Shown piece after piece: positions 29,942-37,635 of a stretch of DNA of 64,000 nucleotides (within the stretch, counting starts at the first letter, position 1; the number at the start of each line of letters is the position of its first letter). Source of the DNA: Azospirillum sp. B510 (GTDB lineage Bacteria > Pseudomonadota > Alphaproteobacteria > Azospirillales > Azospirillaceae); the NCBI RefSeq assembly GCF_000010725.1, contig NC_013854.1, positions 2,757,001 through 2,821,000 on the forward strand, in the 5' to 3' direction. Below the pieces are notes generated by a model. It searched no databases. It saw only the letters and a list, made by a program, of their open reading frames with translations, and was not told the DNA's origin. The translations under genes were made by a program, and so were the position numbers.

Positions 29942-30967
29942 ATGACCATTCCCTTCCTCCTCCCTCCGCTCCGCACCACCGCACAGGGCATGCCGCGCCG
30001 CGTGGGGGTGGAGCTCGAGTTCGCCGATCTCGACGCGCCCTCGGCCGCGGCCTGCGTCCACCGGCTGTTCGGCGGCTCGGTGACCGTCGAAAACCCGCAC
30101 CGCTGTCTGGTGACGGGCACCCGGCTCGGCGACTTCACGGTCGAGCTGGACATGCGCTCCGCCCACGGCGGCAAGGGAGGGGCGGCGATGCTGGATCCCC
30201 TGCGCCCGCTGTGGGGCAACATCGGCAGCCTGGTGATGCCCTTCGAGATCGCCGCACCGCCGGTGACGATGGACCAACTGCCGGACCTGGAGGAGCTGGT
30301 GGTCTGCCTGCGCGCACTGGGCGCCGCCGGGACCGAGGCCAGCCCGCTGTTCGCCTTCGGCCTGCATTTCAATCCGGAGGTGGCGCGGACCGACGGCGAC
30401 CACCTGCTGGACATGCTGAAGGCCTTCCTGCTGCTGGCCCCCTGGCTGCGGCGGGAAATCCGGGTCGACGTCACCCGCCGGCTGTCCGGCTTCATCGCTC
30501 CCTTCCCGGCCACCTATGCCGCCAAGCTGGTCGATCCCGCCTATCGCCCGGACCTCGGCGGACTGATCGACGATTATCTGGCCGACAACCCCACCCGAAA
30601 CCGCGAGTTGGACCTGTTCCCGCTGTTCGCCCATCTCGCCCGCGCCGCCCTGAATCCCATTCCCGGCCGTCTGGCGACGGTGCTGGCGGATCCGCATGTC
30701 CGGCCACGCCCGACCTTCCATTACCGGCTGCCGAACGCGCGGCTGAGCGATCCCGGCTGGTCGCTCGCCGCCGACTGGAACCGCTGGGTGACGGTGGAGC
30801 GGCTGGCCGCCGACCGCGCCCTGCTCGACGGTCTCGGCACCGAGTACCGCCACGCCGCGCAAGCGCGGCGGTTGGAGGGCTGGGCCGGACGCATCGACGA
30901 GCTGCTGGGGGCGAATCCCGGCATCCATGGCGGCGCCACAGGCGGCGCCGCCCGTCAGGCCGGCTGA
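29942..30967 (+). CDS. Amidoligase family protein (predicted COOH-NH2 ligase)
   Basis: 341 residues of the putative amidoligase family (PF12224), a glutamine-synthetase-like fold predicted to form amide or peptide bonds with ATP. Visible signatures: RRVGVELEF near residue 20, FTVELDMRS, ASPLFAFGLHFNPEV (the metal-site His/Asn strand), and NPTRNRELDLFPLFAHLA. No signal peptide, so cytosolic. AAGGG stands 5 bases before the ATG. Followed after 11 bases by a class I glutamine amidotransferase; this pairing is a recognised genomic association for the family. Substrate and product are unknown. Confidence 0.83.
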   Translation: MTIPFLLPPLRTTAQGMPRRVGVELEFADLDAPSAAACVHRLFGGSVTVENPHRCLVTGTRLGDFTVELDMRSAHGGKGGAAMLDPLRPLWGNIGSLVMPFEIAAPPVTMDQLPDLEELVVCLRALGAAGTEASPLFAFGLHFNPEVARTDGDHLLDMLKAFLLLAPWLRREIRVDVTRRLSGFIAPFPATYAAKLVDPAYRPDLGGLIDDYLADNPTRNRELDLFPLFAHLARAALNPIPGRLATVLADPHVRPRPTFHYRLPNARLSDPGWSLAADWNRWVTVERLAADRALLDGLGTEYRHAAQARRLEGWAGRIDELLGANPGIHGGATGGAARQAG

Positions 30968-30978
30968 AGGAGCGCGCG

Positions 30979-31758
30979 ATGGCAGCCCTGATCGCCAGGT
31001 CGCGGCCGCTGGTCGGCCTCACCGCCTCGGTCCATGGCAGCCGCATCGCCGCCCTGGCCAACCGGCTGGCGCTGTGGCGGGCCGGCGCCTCCTCCGTCCG
31101 CATCACCGCCGACGCGCCCTTCCCCATCGACCGGCTGGACGCCCTGGTGGTCGGCGGCGGCGACGACATCGACGCCGCGCTCTATGGCGAGTCGGCCAGT
31201 CCGCAAATCCGCATCGATCCGGAGCGCGACCGGCTGGAGCTGCGGGCGCTGGATTGCGCCGCCAAGGTCGCGCTGCCGGTGCTGGGCATCTGCCGCGGAT
31301 CGCAGATGATCAACGTCCACCGCGGCGGCTCGCTCCACGTCGACATCCACGCGGTGTATGAGGAGGCGCCGCACATGCGCACGGTCCTGCCGCGCAAACG
31401 CATCCGGATCGAGCCGGACAGCCGGCTCTACCGCATCCTCGGCATCGGCGAATGCCGGGTGAACGCGCTGCATCACCAGTCGGTGGACCGCGTCGGCGAC
31501 GGCCTGCGCATCGTCGCCCGCGAGCGCGCCGGCATCGTCCAGGGCATCGAGGCGCCGCAGGAGCCCTTTTTGCTCGGCGTGCAATGGCATCCCGAATATC
31601 TGGTCGCCGACAGCCGGCAGCAGGCGCTGTTCCGCCATCTGGTCGCCACGGCGGCCGGCACAGGGGCGGGCACGGGGGCGGGCACCGCGCCCCCGCCCCT
31701 GGAGGATCCGGCGGAAGACCCGCCCGTCCGGCGGCGGCCGGCGCGGGCTTCCCGCTGA
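30979..31758 (+). CDS. Class I glutamine amidotransferase / gamma-glutamyl-hydrolase (peptidase C26)
   Basis: 259 residues from ATG 30979 (AAGGAG seven bases before). Triad residues are C105 (LGICRGSQM), H204 and E206 (VQWHPEY). The fold resembles PuuD, which hydrolyses gamma-glutamyl-GABA. Eleven bases after the amidoligase stop, so one operon. Likely either supplies ammonia to the ligase or trims a gamma-glutamyl product. The C-terminal 40 residues are a Gly/Thr then Pro/Arg low-complexity tail absent from PuuD. Confidence 0.85.
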   Translation: MAALIARSRPLVGLTASVHGSRIAALANRLALWRAGASSVRITADAPFPIDRLDALVVGGGDDIDAALYGESASPQIRIDPERDRLELRALDCAAKVALPVLGICRGSQMINVHRGGSLHVDIHAVYEEAPHMRTVLPRKRIRIEPDSRLYRILGIGECRVNALHHQSVDRVGDGLRIVARERAGIVQGIEAPQEPFLLGVQWHPEYLVADSRQQALFRHLVATAAGTGAGTGAGTAPPPLEDPAEDPPVRRRPARASR

Positions 31759-31883
31759 CACATCCCGCTGACGGCGGCTGCGGAAACGGCGGCGAAAAGG
31801 GTCACGAAAACAGCGCGGGCGCCGCCGGAGGGTCAGGGAATGGCCGCTCCGGGACGCCCGCGCCGTTGGCGGGGATGCGGCGG

Positions 31884-32336
31884 TTACTGGCCGCCGCTTC
31901 CGCCGTTGCCGCCCGGACCGCAATTCGGCGTGCCCGGCGGGCAATGGGTGCCGGTGGCGGTCTGGTTGTCGCGCGGAATGGTGCTGCCGGTGTTGTTGCC
32001 CATGCCGGAGGGCGCGGTGGTGACGCCCGGCATCACCGAACCCGAGGACCCCGTCATGCCGCCGTCGCCGGTCCCGGACGAGCCGGATGTCCCCGTCCCG
32101 TTGGGGGAGGTGGTGAGAGGACCGCCGGACGAGCCGGCCGACGGCGACATGGTGGAACCCGGCGGGGTGCGGACGACTCCGTCCGGGCCGGTGTTGCCGC
32201 TGCCGGCGCTCGGGGCGGTGTCGTAGGCGCCGCTGCCCTTGAGGGTGCCGGGGTTGGCTTGCTGAGCGGTTTGGGCCAAGGCCGGGGTGGTCAGCAGGAG
32301 AACCGCCGAAACGGCACCGATCATCAGGTTACGCAT
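31884..32336 (-). CDS. Secreted Gly/Ser/Thr-rich low-complexity protein
   Basis: 150 residues. Clear signal peptide (MRNLMIGAVSAVLLLTTPALAQ), then a mature part made almost only of Gly, Ser, Thr, Pro and Asn, with two Cys (THCPPGTPNCGPGG) near the end that could form a disulfide. No family recognised. GAGTTC and AAGGAG-like bases precede the ATG. Probably periplasmic or surface exposed. Confidence 0.7.
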   Translation of the reverse strand: MRNLMIGAVSAVLLLTTPALAQTAQQANPGTLKGSGAYDTAPSAGSGNTGPDGVVRTPPGSTMSPSAGSSGGPLTTSPNGTGTSGSSGTGDGGMTGSSGSVMPGVTTAPSGMGNNTGSTIPRDNQTATGTHCPPGTPNCGPGGNGGSGGQ

Positions 32337-32523
32337 CCTCGAACTCCTTCATGGTGGCGACGCCTCGCATACGGGCATCTTCTGGAAACCGGGCGGGCCG
32401 GCACCGTGGGCCGCCATCGCGGCGTCCGATGCGGGCCTCGCGTCCTTCACCGGTTTAGAACAGGCCGATCCGGCGATGGTCACGGTCGCCACCAGCGCTT
32501 TTTTGCGGAAAACGGACGGCGCG

Positions 32524-32604
32524 TCAGCGCGTCTCCGCCACCCGGCCCCCGTCGGAGATGACGATCTCGACCCGGCGGTTCTGCTGGCGGCCGGCGTCGC
32601 TCAA
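32524..32604 (-). pseudogene. C-terminal remnant of an OmpA-family gene
   Basis: A 26-codon minus-strand tail reading LSDAGRQQNRRVEIVISDGG with a stop at 32524-32526. GRQQNRRVEIVI is the conserved end of OmpA/Pal domains, but the rest of the domain is missing: upstream the frame runs antiparallel through dedA in another frame. It overlaps the dedA stop by four bases. The intact OmpA gene at 14.4-15.1 kb ends differently, so this is from another copy. Confidence 0.65.
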
Positions 32605-33242
32605 CCGCCCTCCGGCGAAACTCCCGCCCGGCGGTTGTCGCGGCGGTTGCCGCGGCGGTGGCGGGCCAGCCGCAGCGCATAGGCCGCCAGCAGGACGACG
32701 AACAGCGCCAGCGCCCCCGGCACCATCCAGTCGGCGATCCAGGGAAAGCCGACCCGCACCAGATAGCCGGCGCAGGCCAGCACCAGCGACCATAGCGAGG
32801 CCCCGATGGCGGCATAGACCAGGAACACCCCCATCGGCAGCCCGCAGGCCCCGGCGGGAACCGAGATCAGCGTGCGCAATCCCGGCAGCGGCTGGCACAG
32901 CAGCACGGCGACGCCACCACGCCGGGCGAACCAGCCGGTGGCGCGGTGGACCTGCTCCGGCTTCACCGTCAGCCAGTGGCCGTGGCGGCGCAAGGCGGAC
33001 TCGAAGCGCTCGCGCCCCATCCAGCGGGCCGGGACATACCACGCCAGCTCTCCCACGGCGGAGCCGAGCCCGGCGGCAAGCGCCACCAGCAGCAGATTGA
33101 ACTCCCCCGTCGCCGCCCCCATGCCGGCCAGCGGGACCACCGTCTCCGCCGGCACCGGCGGAGCCACGCGGGCGAGGATCAGCATCAGAAAGATGCCGAG
33201 ATAGCCGAACTGCTGAACGATCTGGATGATCCACTCGGTCAT
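32601..33242 (-). CDS. DedA/SNARE-associated family membrane protein
   Basis: 213 residues. DedA signature regions: GYLGIFLMLILARVAPPVPAE near the N-terminus, GLGSAVGELAWYVPARWMGRE, and FARRGGVAVLLCQPLPGLRTLISVPAGACGLPMG. Several membrane segments. DedA proteins are lipid (undecaprenyl phosphate or phospholipid) translocases. The C-terminal tail is strongly basic (RHRRGNRRDNRR). The gene end cuts into an ompA remnant, so its 3' junction is probably the product of a deletion. Confidence 0.88.
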   Translation of the reverse strand: MTEWIIQIVQQFGYLGIFLMLILARVAPPVPAETVVPLAGMGAATGEFNLLLVALAAGLGSAVGELAWYVPARWMGRERFESALRRHGHWLTVKPEQVHRATGWFARRGGVAVLLCQPLPGLRTLISVPAGACGLPMGVFLVYAAIGASLWSLVLACAGYLVRVGFPWIADWMVPGALALFVVLLAAYALRLARHRRGNRRDNRRAGVSPEGG

Positions 33243-33355
33243 CGCGGGCCATGAAGGTTGGGGGGAGGGTTGCGGGAGAGGCGGGCCTCCTCCCCGTGAA
33301 CCGCCGGAGCCTCGCCGGCGTTCCCCGTCTCCCGTCTTCTTGACCGCGCCCGCTC

Positions 33356-33369
33356 TTGACCCCGATCAA
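33356..33369. promoter_or_regulatory. FNR/NnrR-type box upstream of nnrU
   Basis: TTGAC-CCCG-ATCAA, one base from the FNR consensus TTGAT-N4-ATCAA. Its centre is about 44 bases before the nnrU ATG. If the usual -41.5 activator position applies, the transcript would start almost at the ATG, in line with the absence of a ribosome site. Confidence 0.6.
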
Positions 33370-33406
33370 GGCGCGGGTCGTTCGTCCACGGTTGACTGTA
33401 TTCATC

Positions 33407-34078
33407 ATGACCGCATCCCTAGCACTTGCCGCCGCCCTGCTGTTCCTCAGCCACGCCCTGCCATCCTGGCCGGGACTGCGGCCCGCGCTGATCGCCCGGC
33501 TCGGCCGCGGCGGCTTCGTGGCGATCCACTCCATCGGCTCGCTGGCGGCGCTGACCCTGTTCGTGCTGGCCTACCGCGCCGCCGACGGCGGGGAGGTGGT
33601 GTTCACCCCCGCCGGCTGGGCGGCTCCGCTGGTGGCGCTGGTGATGCCCGTCGTCTTCCTGCTGCTGGTCGCCCGCGTCACCACCCGCTTCGGCGGCCAG
33701 AGCGAGCCCAACCCGCCGCGCGGCATCTACCGCCTGACCCGCGCGCCGGGCAGTCTGGCGCTGCTGCTGTGGGCCCTGGCCCATCTCAACGCCACCGGCG
33801 ACGGGCGCCGGGTCCTGCTGTTCGGCACCATGGCGGCCATCGCCCTGTTCGCGCTGGTGAAGAACGAGATCCTGCTTGGCCGCGGTTCAGCCGGGCGGGC
33901 CTTCCGGGCGGAGACCTCGCTGGTGCCGCTGGCCGGGCCGCAGGGTTGGCGCGGGGCCGGACGGGGGCTGGTGGAGATGGGACCGGCGCGTCTGGCCGGC
34001 GGGCTGGCCGCCTATGCCGGCATGCTGATGCTGCACCCCCTGCTGTTCGGGGTGGATCCCCTCTACTGGGTAGGTTGA
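33407..34078 (+). CDS. nnrU: NnrU-family membrane protein
   Basis: 223 residues with about six membrane segments. NnrU signature: LFLSHALPSWPGLRPALIARLG at the N-terminus, VAIHSIGSLAALTLFVLAYR, GIYRLTRAPGSLALLLWALAHLNATGDG with the conserved His, and HPLLFGVDPLYW at the end. The family is linked with NO and nitrite metabolism and with haem b/c-related isomerisation steps. ATG 33407 chosen from the family N-terminus. No ribosome site is visible. A denitrification-type box lies just upstream. Confidence 0.9.
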   Translation: MTASLALAAALLFLSHALPSWPGLRPALIARLGRGGFVAIHSIGSLAALTLFVLAYRAADGGEVVFTPAGWAAPLVALVMPVVFLLLVARVTTRFGGQSEPNPPRGIYRLTRAPGSLALLLWALAHLNATGDGRRVLLFGTMAAIALFALVKNEILLGRGSAGRAFRAETSLVPLAGPQGWRGAGRGLVEMGPARLAGGLAAYAGMLMLHPLLFGVDPLYWVG

Positions 34079-34170
34079 GCGCGGCGGCGGAGCGGCGCAT
34101 CTGTTGAAGACCGCAGGGGATGAGCATCCTTCGCCGCCGCCCCATCGCCACCGCTCCAGGAAGCCCCCGC

Positions 34171-34608
34171 ATGAAAATCCGCGAGATCATGACCCGCGAC
34201 GTGCAGACGGTCCGTCCCGACGACAGCATCCGCCGGGCGGCGCAACTGATGGACCAGTTGAATGTCGGCATCCTGCCCGTCTGCGACGGGCGCGATCTGG
34301 TCGGCGTGGTGACGGACCGCGACATCACCATCCGGGCGATTTCCGCCGGAAAGCAGCCCGACCGCTGCAAGGTGGCGGAGGTGATGACCGCCAACCCGCG
34401 CTATTGCTATGAGGATGATCCGGTCGGCAGCGTGACCGAACTGATGGCCGGTCAGCAGATCCGGCGGGTGCCGGTGGTGGACCGCAACGACCGGCTGACC
34501 GGCATCGTCTCGCTGGGCGACCTCGCCGGCAATGCCAAGAACGACCGCGCGGTGCAGGACGCGCTGGAGCGGATCTCCTCCCCCTCCCAGCCGGACCGGC
34601 CGGTCTGA
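34171..34608 (+). CDS. Tandem CBS-domain protein
   Basis: 145 residues, one Bateman module made of two CBS domains (MTRDVQTVRPDDSIRRAAQLM to VGVVTDRDITIRAI, and MTANPRYCYEDDPVGSVTELM to IRRVPVVDRNDRLTGIVSLGDLA). Binds adenine nucleotides in other family members and acts as an energy or ion sensor. ATG 34171 has AGGAAG six bases upstream. No attached catalytic domain. Confidence 0.88.
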   Translation: MKIREIMTRDVQTVRPDDSIRRAAQLMDQLNVGILPVCDGRDLVGVVTDRDITIRAISAGKQPDRCKVAEVMTANPRYCYEDDPVGSVTELMAGQQIRRVPVVDRNDRLTGIVSLGDLAGNAKNDRAVQDALERISSPSQPDRPV

Positions 34609-34623
34609 ACCGGCCGCCTGCAC

Positions 34624-34660
34624 CCCCAACCGCCGCCCGCCCGTCAGGCGGCGGTTGGGG
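34624..34660. terminator. 14-bp perfect hairpin between convergent genes
   Basis: CCCCAACCGCCGCC (34624-34637) and GGCGGCGGTTGGGG (34647-34660) with a 9-base loop. No T-run; it likely ends or stabilises both the CBS-protein and cold-shock transcripts. Confidence 0.65.
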
Positions 34661-34665
34661 CGCGA

Positions 34666-35403
34666 TCACTCGACCTTGAGGCTGACCGCCTCCATGCCCT
34701 TTTCGGTCTGGCGGACGGTCATGCGCACGCGCTGCCCGTCATCCAGGCCGCGCAAACCGGCGCTTTCCAGCGCACGGGCCGGAATGAAGACGTCGCGCCC
34801 GCCGTCATCGGGCTGCGCGAAGCCGTAGCCCTTGCCGCCGTTGAACCACTTCACCGTTCCGCCCATCTCGCTGGTCGGCCCGTCCGCCTGCGGCCGGCGA
34901 GGGCCGCGATCCTGGTAGCCGCCCCGATCCTGACCCCGGCCCTGGTCCCCCCGGCCCTGGCCCCGGTCCTGGAACCCCCGGCCCTGGAAGCCGCCACGGT
35001 CGCCGGCATTGCGGTCACGCGGACCGCCGAAGCCACGGTCGCCACCACGGTCGCCAAACCCCCGATCCCCCCCACGATCACCAAAGCCACGGTCACCAAA
35101 GCCACGGTCACGCGCCTGCGGGCGGGCCGGAACGGCGGTGGACAGATCGACGGAGTGCAGGACGCTGACCTGCTGGCCCTTGCGGTCCTCGACGATGTCG
35201 ACGACGACGGTGGCGCCGTCCGGCAGGGTGGTATGACCGGCGGGCACGACGATCGAGGCCGGCAGAAGGGCGTCCTTGCCGCTGTCGCCGACCTTGACGA
35301 AGCCGTAGCCGCGTTCGGGATTGAACCATTTCACGGTGGCCGTCACCTGGGTGGCGACGACGTTGGGCTGGCGATAGACGTGGCTGCGGGGCTGATTGTG
35401 CAT
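34666..35403 (-). CDS. Double cold-shock-domain protein with Gly/Arg/Asp-rich linker
   Basis: 245 residues. Two cold-shock domains: residues about 18-82 (TVKWFNPERGYGFVKV) and 180-245 (TVKWFNGGKGYGFAQPDD), both with RNP1-like aromatic sites for single-stranded RNA. Between them lies a roughly 90-residue disordered linker of FGDRGGDRG-type and GRGQDRG-type repeats, like eukaryotic RGG boxes. Alphaproteobacterial double-CSD proteins exist, but without such a long repeat linker to my knowledge. ATG 35403 is chosen where the first domain begins; the longer frame to 35814 is not coding-like. Confidence 0.85.
   Translation of the reverse strand: MHNQPRSHVYRQPNVVATQVTATVKWFNPERGYGFVKVGDSGKDALLPASIVVPAGHTTLPDGATVVVDIVEDRKGQQVSVLHSVDLSTAVPARPQARDRGFGDRGFGDRGGDRGFGDRGGDRGFGGPRDRNAGDRGGFQGRGFQDRGQGRGDQGRGQDRGGYQDRGPRRPQADGPTSEMGGTVKWFNGGKGYGFAQPDDGGRDVFIPARALESAGLRGLDDGQRVRMTVRQTEKGMEAVSLKVE
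34905..35110 (-). repeat. Imperfect tandem repeats encoding the RGG-like linker
   Basis: Short units coding DRG(F/G)GD or GRGxQDRG repeat many times; the units around 35029-35110 are near identical and may vary in number between strains. Confidence 0.6.
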
Positions 35404-35564
35404 GGGAAACCCGAACTCCGGCAAACAGAAGCGGCGCCCATGCCGGTCCATCTGCGGACCGACGGACGCCAACCCCTGACTCATCGCCCGTCCGGACGCT
35501 CTTGGCAAGTCGGGACCGCTCCGAATAGGCCGGACGGGCGACGAATCCCGCCGATGGAGGCCGC

Positions 35565-35750
35565 TCACCCCATCAGACGGTCCATCAGACGGTCGGGCAG
35601 CGGCGGCGGTTCGCGCGGGGGAACGGGAATGGGGACGGGCGGTTCCCCCAGCGGCGGGCGCGACGGGTCGCCCGGCACCGGCAACGGCTCGTCGGGGATG
35701 GTCGGTTCGCGCGGCGGGGACGGCGGATAGGGACCAAGACTGAAAGCCAT
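35565..35750 (-). CDS. Small Pro-rich protein
   Basis: 61 residues starting MAFSLGPYPPSPP, with about 40 percent Pro and regularly spaced acidic or Arg residues, ending LPDRLMDRLMG (an amphipathic turn with a repeated DRLM). GAGGAG six bases before ATG 35750 supports translation. No signal peptide and no family recognised. Confidence 0.6.
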   Translation of the reverse strand: MAFSLGPYPPSPPREPTIPDEPLPVPGDPSRPPLGEPPVPIPVPPREPPPLPDRLMDRLMG

Positions 35751-35823
35751 ACAGTGCTCCTCGAATTCGCATTGCGTGCCGCAATCTTCCGGGCATGTCG
35801 AAACCGGTACGCACCCGCCGGCC

Positions 35824-36465
35824 TCAGCCGCCATGACCGCCGGGCGCCGTGCGTGACAGGCGCCGGGCATCGTCCAGGCTGGTCATGCAACGGGTCTCGT
35901 CACCGTCGCGGGCGGCGCCGCGGGCGGCGGTGACCAGCGATTCCAGCTGTGCGTTCCGCGCCGCCTGCCCCATCAGCCCGTCACCCCCGCCGGAACCGCC
36001 CGGTCCGCTGTCGGGCGCCGCCCGCGAACCGGCCTGCGGGCCGACCGCGGGGGCGGTGGGCATGGTGCTGCCGATGGAGGGCGGTGCGATCACCGACCGG
36101 TCATCGACGGCGGGCGGCGCCACCATGCCGCCGGACTGGGCCAGCCGCTCGCTGTCGGGACCCTGGGCGCCACGGCCGCCGCTGCCCGACCCCGGCTCGT
36201 CGCGTGGCGTGGAGCCGGACAGGCCGGGGGGGCCGGGAACGGCGACCGGCGGCGGCGCGGTCGACAGGCCGAGATCGGCGGCGAACCGCTCCACCATCGC
36301 GGCGCAGCCCTCCTGTGCCGCCTGGACCGTACCGGTTTGAGCCGCCCCGGTTTGAGCCGCCGCCGGCTGGCTGACGAAAAGTCCGGCGGCGAGGGCGAGC
36401 GCCGCCGGGCCGGGCCTTGGGAACCCGGATCTTGGGAACCCGGATCTTGGAACCTCCGTGCGCAT
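35824..36465 (-). CDS. Secreted Gly/Pro-rich protein of unknown function
   Basis: 213 residues. Basic N-terminus with a duplicated RSGFP unit, hydrophobic core AALALAAGLFVSQPAAAQ (cleavage near residue 38), then a low-complexity Gly/Ser/Pro body with a conserved-looking helical end (AQLESLVTAARGAARDGDETRCMTSLDDARRL) and two Cys. No family recognised. Exported, probably periplasmic. Confidence 0.65.
   Translation of the reverse strand: MRTEVPRSGFPRSGFPRPGPAALALAAGLFVSQPAAAQTGAAQTGTVQAAQEGCAAMVERFAADLGLSTAPPPVAVPGPPGLSGSTPRDEPGSGSGGRGAQGPDSERLAQSGGMVAPPAVDDRSVIAPPSIGSTMPTAPAVGPQAGSRAAPDSGPGGSGGGDGLMGQAARNAQLESLVTAARGAARDGDETRCMTSLDDARRLSRTAPGGHGG
36421..36450 (-). repeat. 15-bp perfect tandem duplication
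   Basis: GAACCCGGATCTTGG at 36421-36435 is repeated at 36436-36450, encoding a duplicated RSGFP ahead of the signal peptide of the secreted protein. In-frame, so coding is preserved. Confidence 0.85.
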
Positions 36466-36660
36466 CGGTCGCGTCCTCCTCGGATCGGCTGAGCCGTTGG
36501 ATGGCGGGCTTCGACCACTTCAACGGCGGGGCATGGGGGACGGTTCCGGCGGACGGGCGGAAGATCGGCCCGGCCATGCATCTTGCTCATTTCGCAGGCA
36601 GCGGGCGGGGACTGTAGAGTGCGCCTCCCCCTCCTCGAACCGACGGTCCAAAGGTCCATC

Positions 36661-37584
36661 ATGATCGCCAACATGGCCGCGCTGGGCGCGGCGCTGTGCT
36701 GGGCCGCCGGCGGCCTGATCGCCATCGGTCCGGTGCGGGCGCTCGGCTCCATCGCCTTCAACCGCGTGCGCCTGACCATCGTCGCCACCGCCCTGCTGAT
36801 CGCCACCACGCTGATGGGGGGCTGGCAGACGCTGGATGCCGGCGCCGCGCTGACCCTGGCGCTGTCGGGACTGCTGGGGATCGTCGTCGGCGACATGGCG
36901 CTGTTCTGGTCGCTCAGCCGGCTGGGGCCGCGCCGCAACGTGGTGATCTACGCCGCCAACGCGCCGCTGACCGCCCTGCTCGCCTATGCCCTGCTGGGAG
37001 AGGCGCTGGGTCCTTGGACCGTGCTCGGCGTGGCGCTGGTCACGCTGGGGGTGATGCTGGCGGTGGCGCTGCGCTCGGGTTCCACCCACAGCTGGGAGGC
37101 GATCCAGGGCAACCTGCTGGCCGGCGTCTCGGTCTGCCTGCTGGCGGCGGTCGGACAGGCCACCGGGTCGATCATCGCCAAGCCGGTGATGGCGGCGGGA
37201 GCCGATCCCATCGCCTCGGCCGCCGTGCGGGTCACCACGGCGGCGCTGATGTTCACCGGCATCGGCGCTCTGTCGGCTCTGCGTGGCGGTGCCGCGACGG
37301 TGGAGGGCCGCAGCTTGCTGGGCGGGCTGCTGCCGCGCGGCCTGACGCCGAAGCTTGTCCTCCAGATCGCCGGCAACGGGCTGCTGGGCGTCGGGCTGGG
37401 GATGACGCTGCTGCTGATCGGGCTGGCCCATGGCAATGCCGGGGTGGTCGCCACCCTGTCGGCCCTCAGCCCGGTGCTGATCCTGCCGATGATGTGGCTG
37501 CTGACCGGCCAGCGCCCGGCCTTGGGCGCCTGGGCCGGCGCCGCGGTCGCGGTGGCCGGCGTCGCCCTGATCGTCAACCGGTGA
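36661..37584 (+). CDS. EamA/DMT-superfamily transporter
   Basis: 307 residues with ten predicted membrane helices in two EamA halves (residues 1-140 and 160-307), e.g. ALGAALCWAAGGLIAIGP, LSGLLGIVVGDMALFW, NLLAGVSVCLLAAVGQATG, PVLILPMMWLLTGQRP. Drug/metabolite exporter-type inner-membrane protein; substrate unknown. ATG 36661 is chosen from the family N-terminus. Confidence 0.88.
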   Translation: MIANMAALGAALCWAAGGLIAIGPVRALGSIAFNRVRLTIVATALLIATTLMGGWQTLDAGAALTLALSGLLGIVVGDMALFWSLSRLGPRRNVVIYAANAPLTALLAYALLGEALGPWTVLGVALVTLGVMLAVALRSGSTHSWEAIQGNLLAGVSVCLLAAVGQATGSIIAKPVMAAGADPIASAAVRVTTAALMFTGIGALSALRGGAATVEGRSLLGGLLPRGLTPKLVLQIAGNGLLGVGLGMTLLLIGLAHGNAGVVATLSALSPVLILPMMWLLTGQRPALGAWAGAAVAVAGVALIVNR

Positions 37585-37635
37585 TCCCCGGCCGCTGATC
37601 CCCGGCTGGCGATCCCCGGCCGGCAAGGTGCCGCC

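Noticed and set aside
30979..31758. Calling the amidotransferase PuuD and the locus a putrescine pathway
   Set aside because: No PuuA/B/C homologues nearby; the partner is an amidoligase, not a gamma-glutamylputrescine synthetase.
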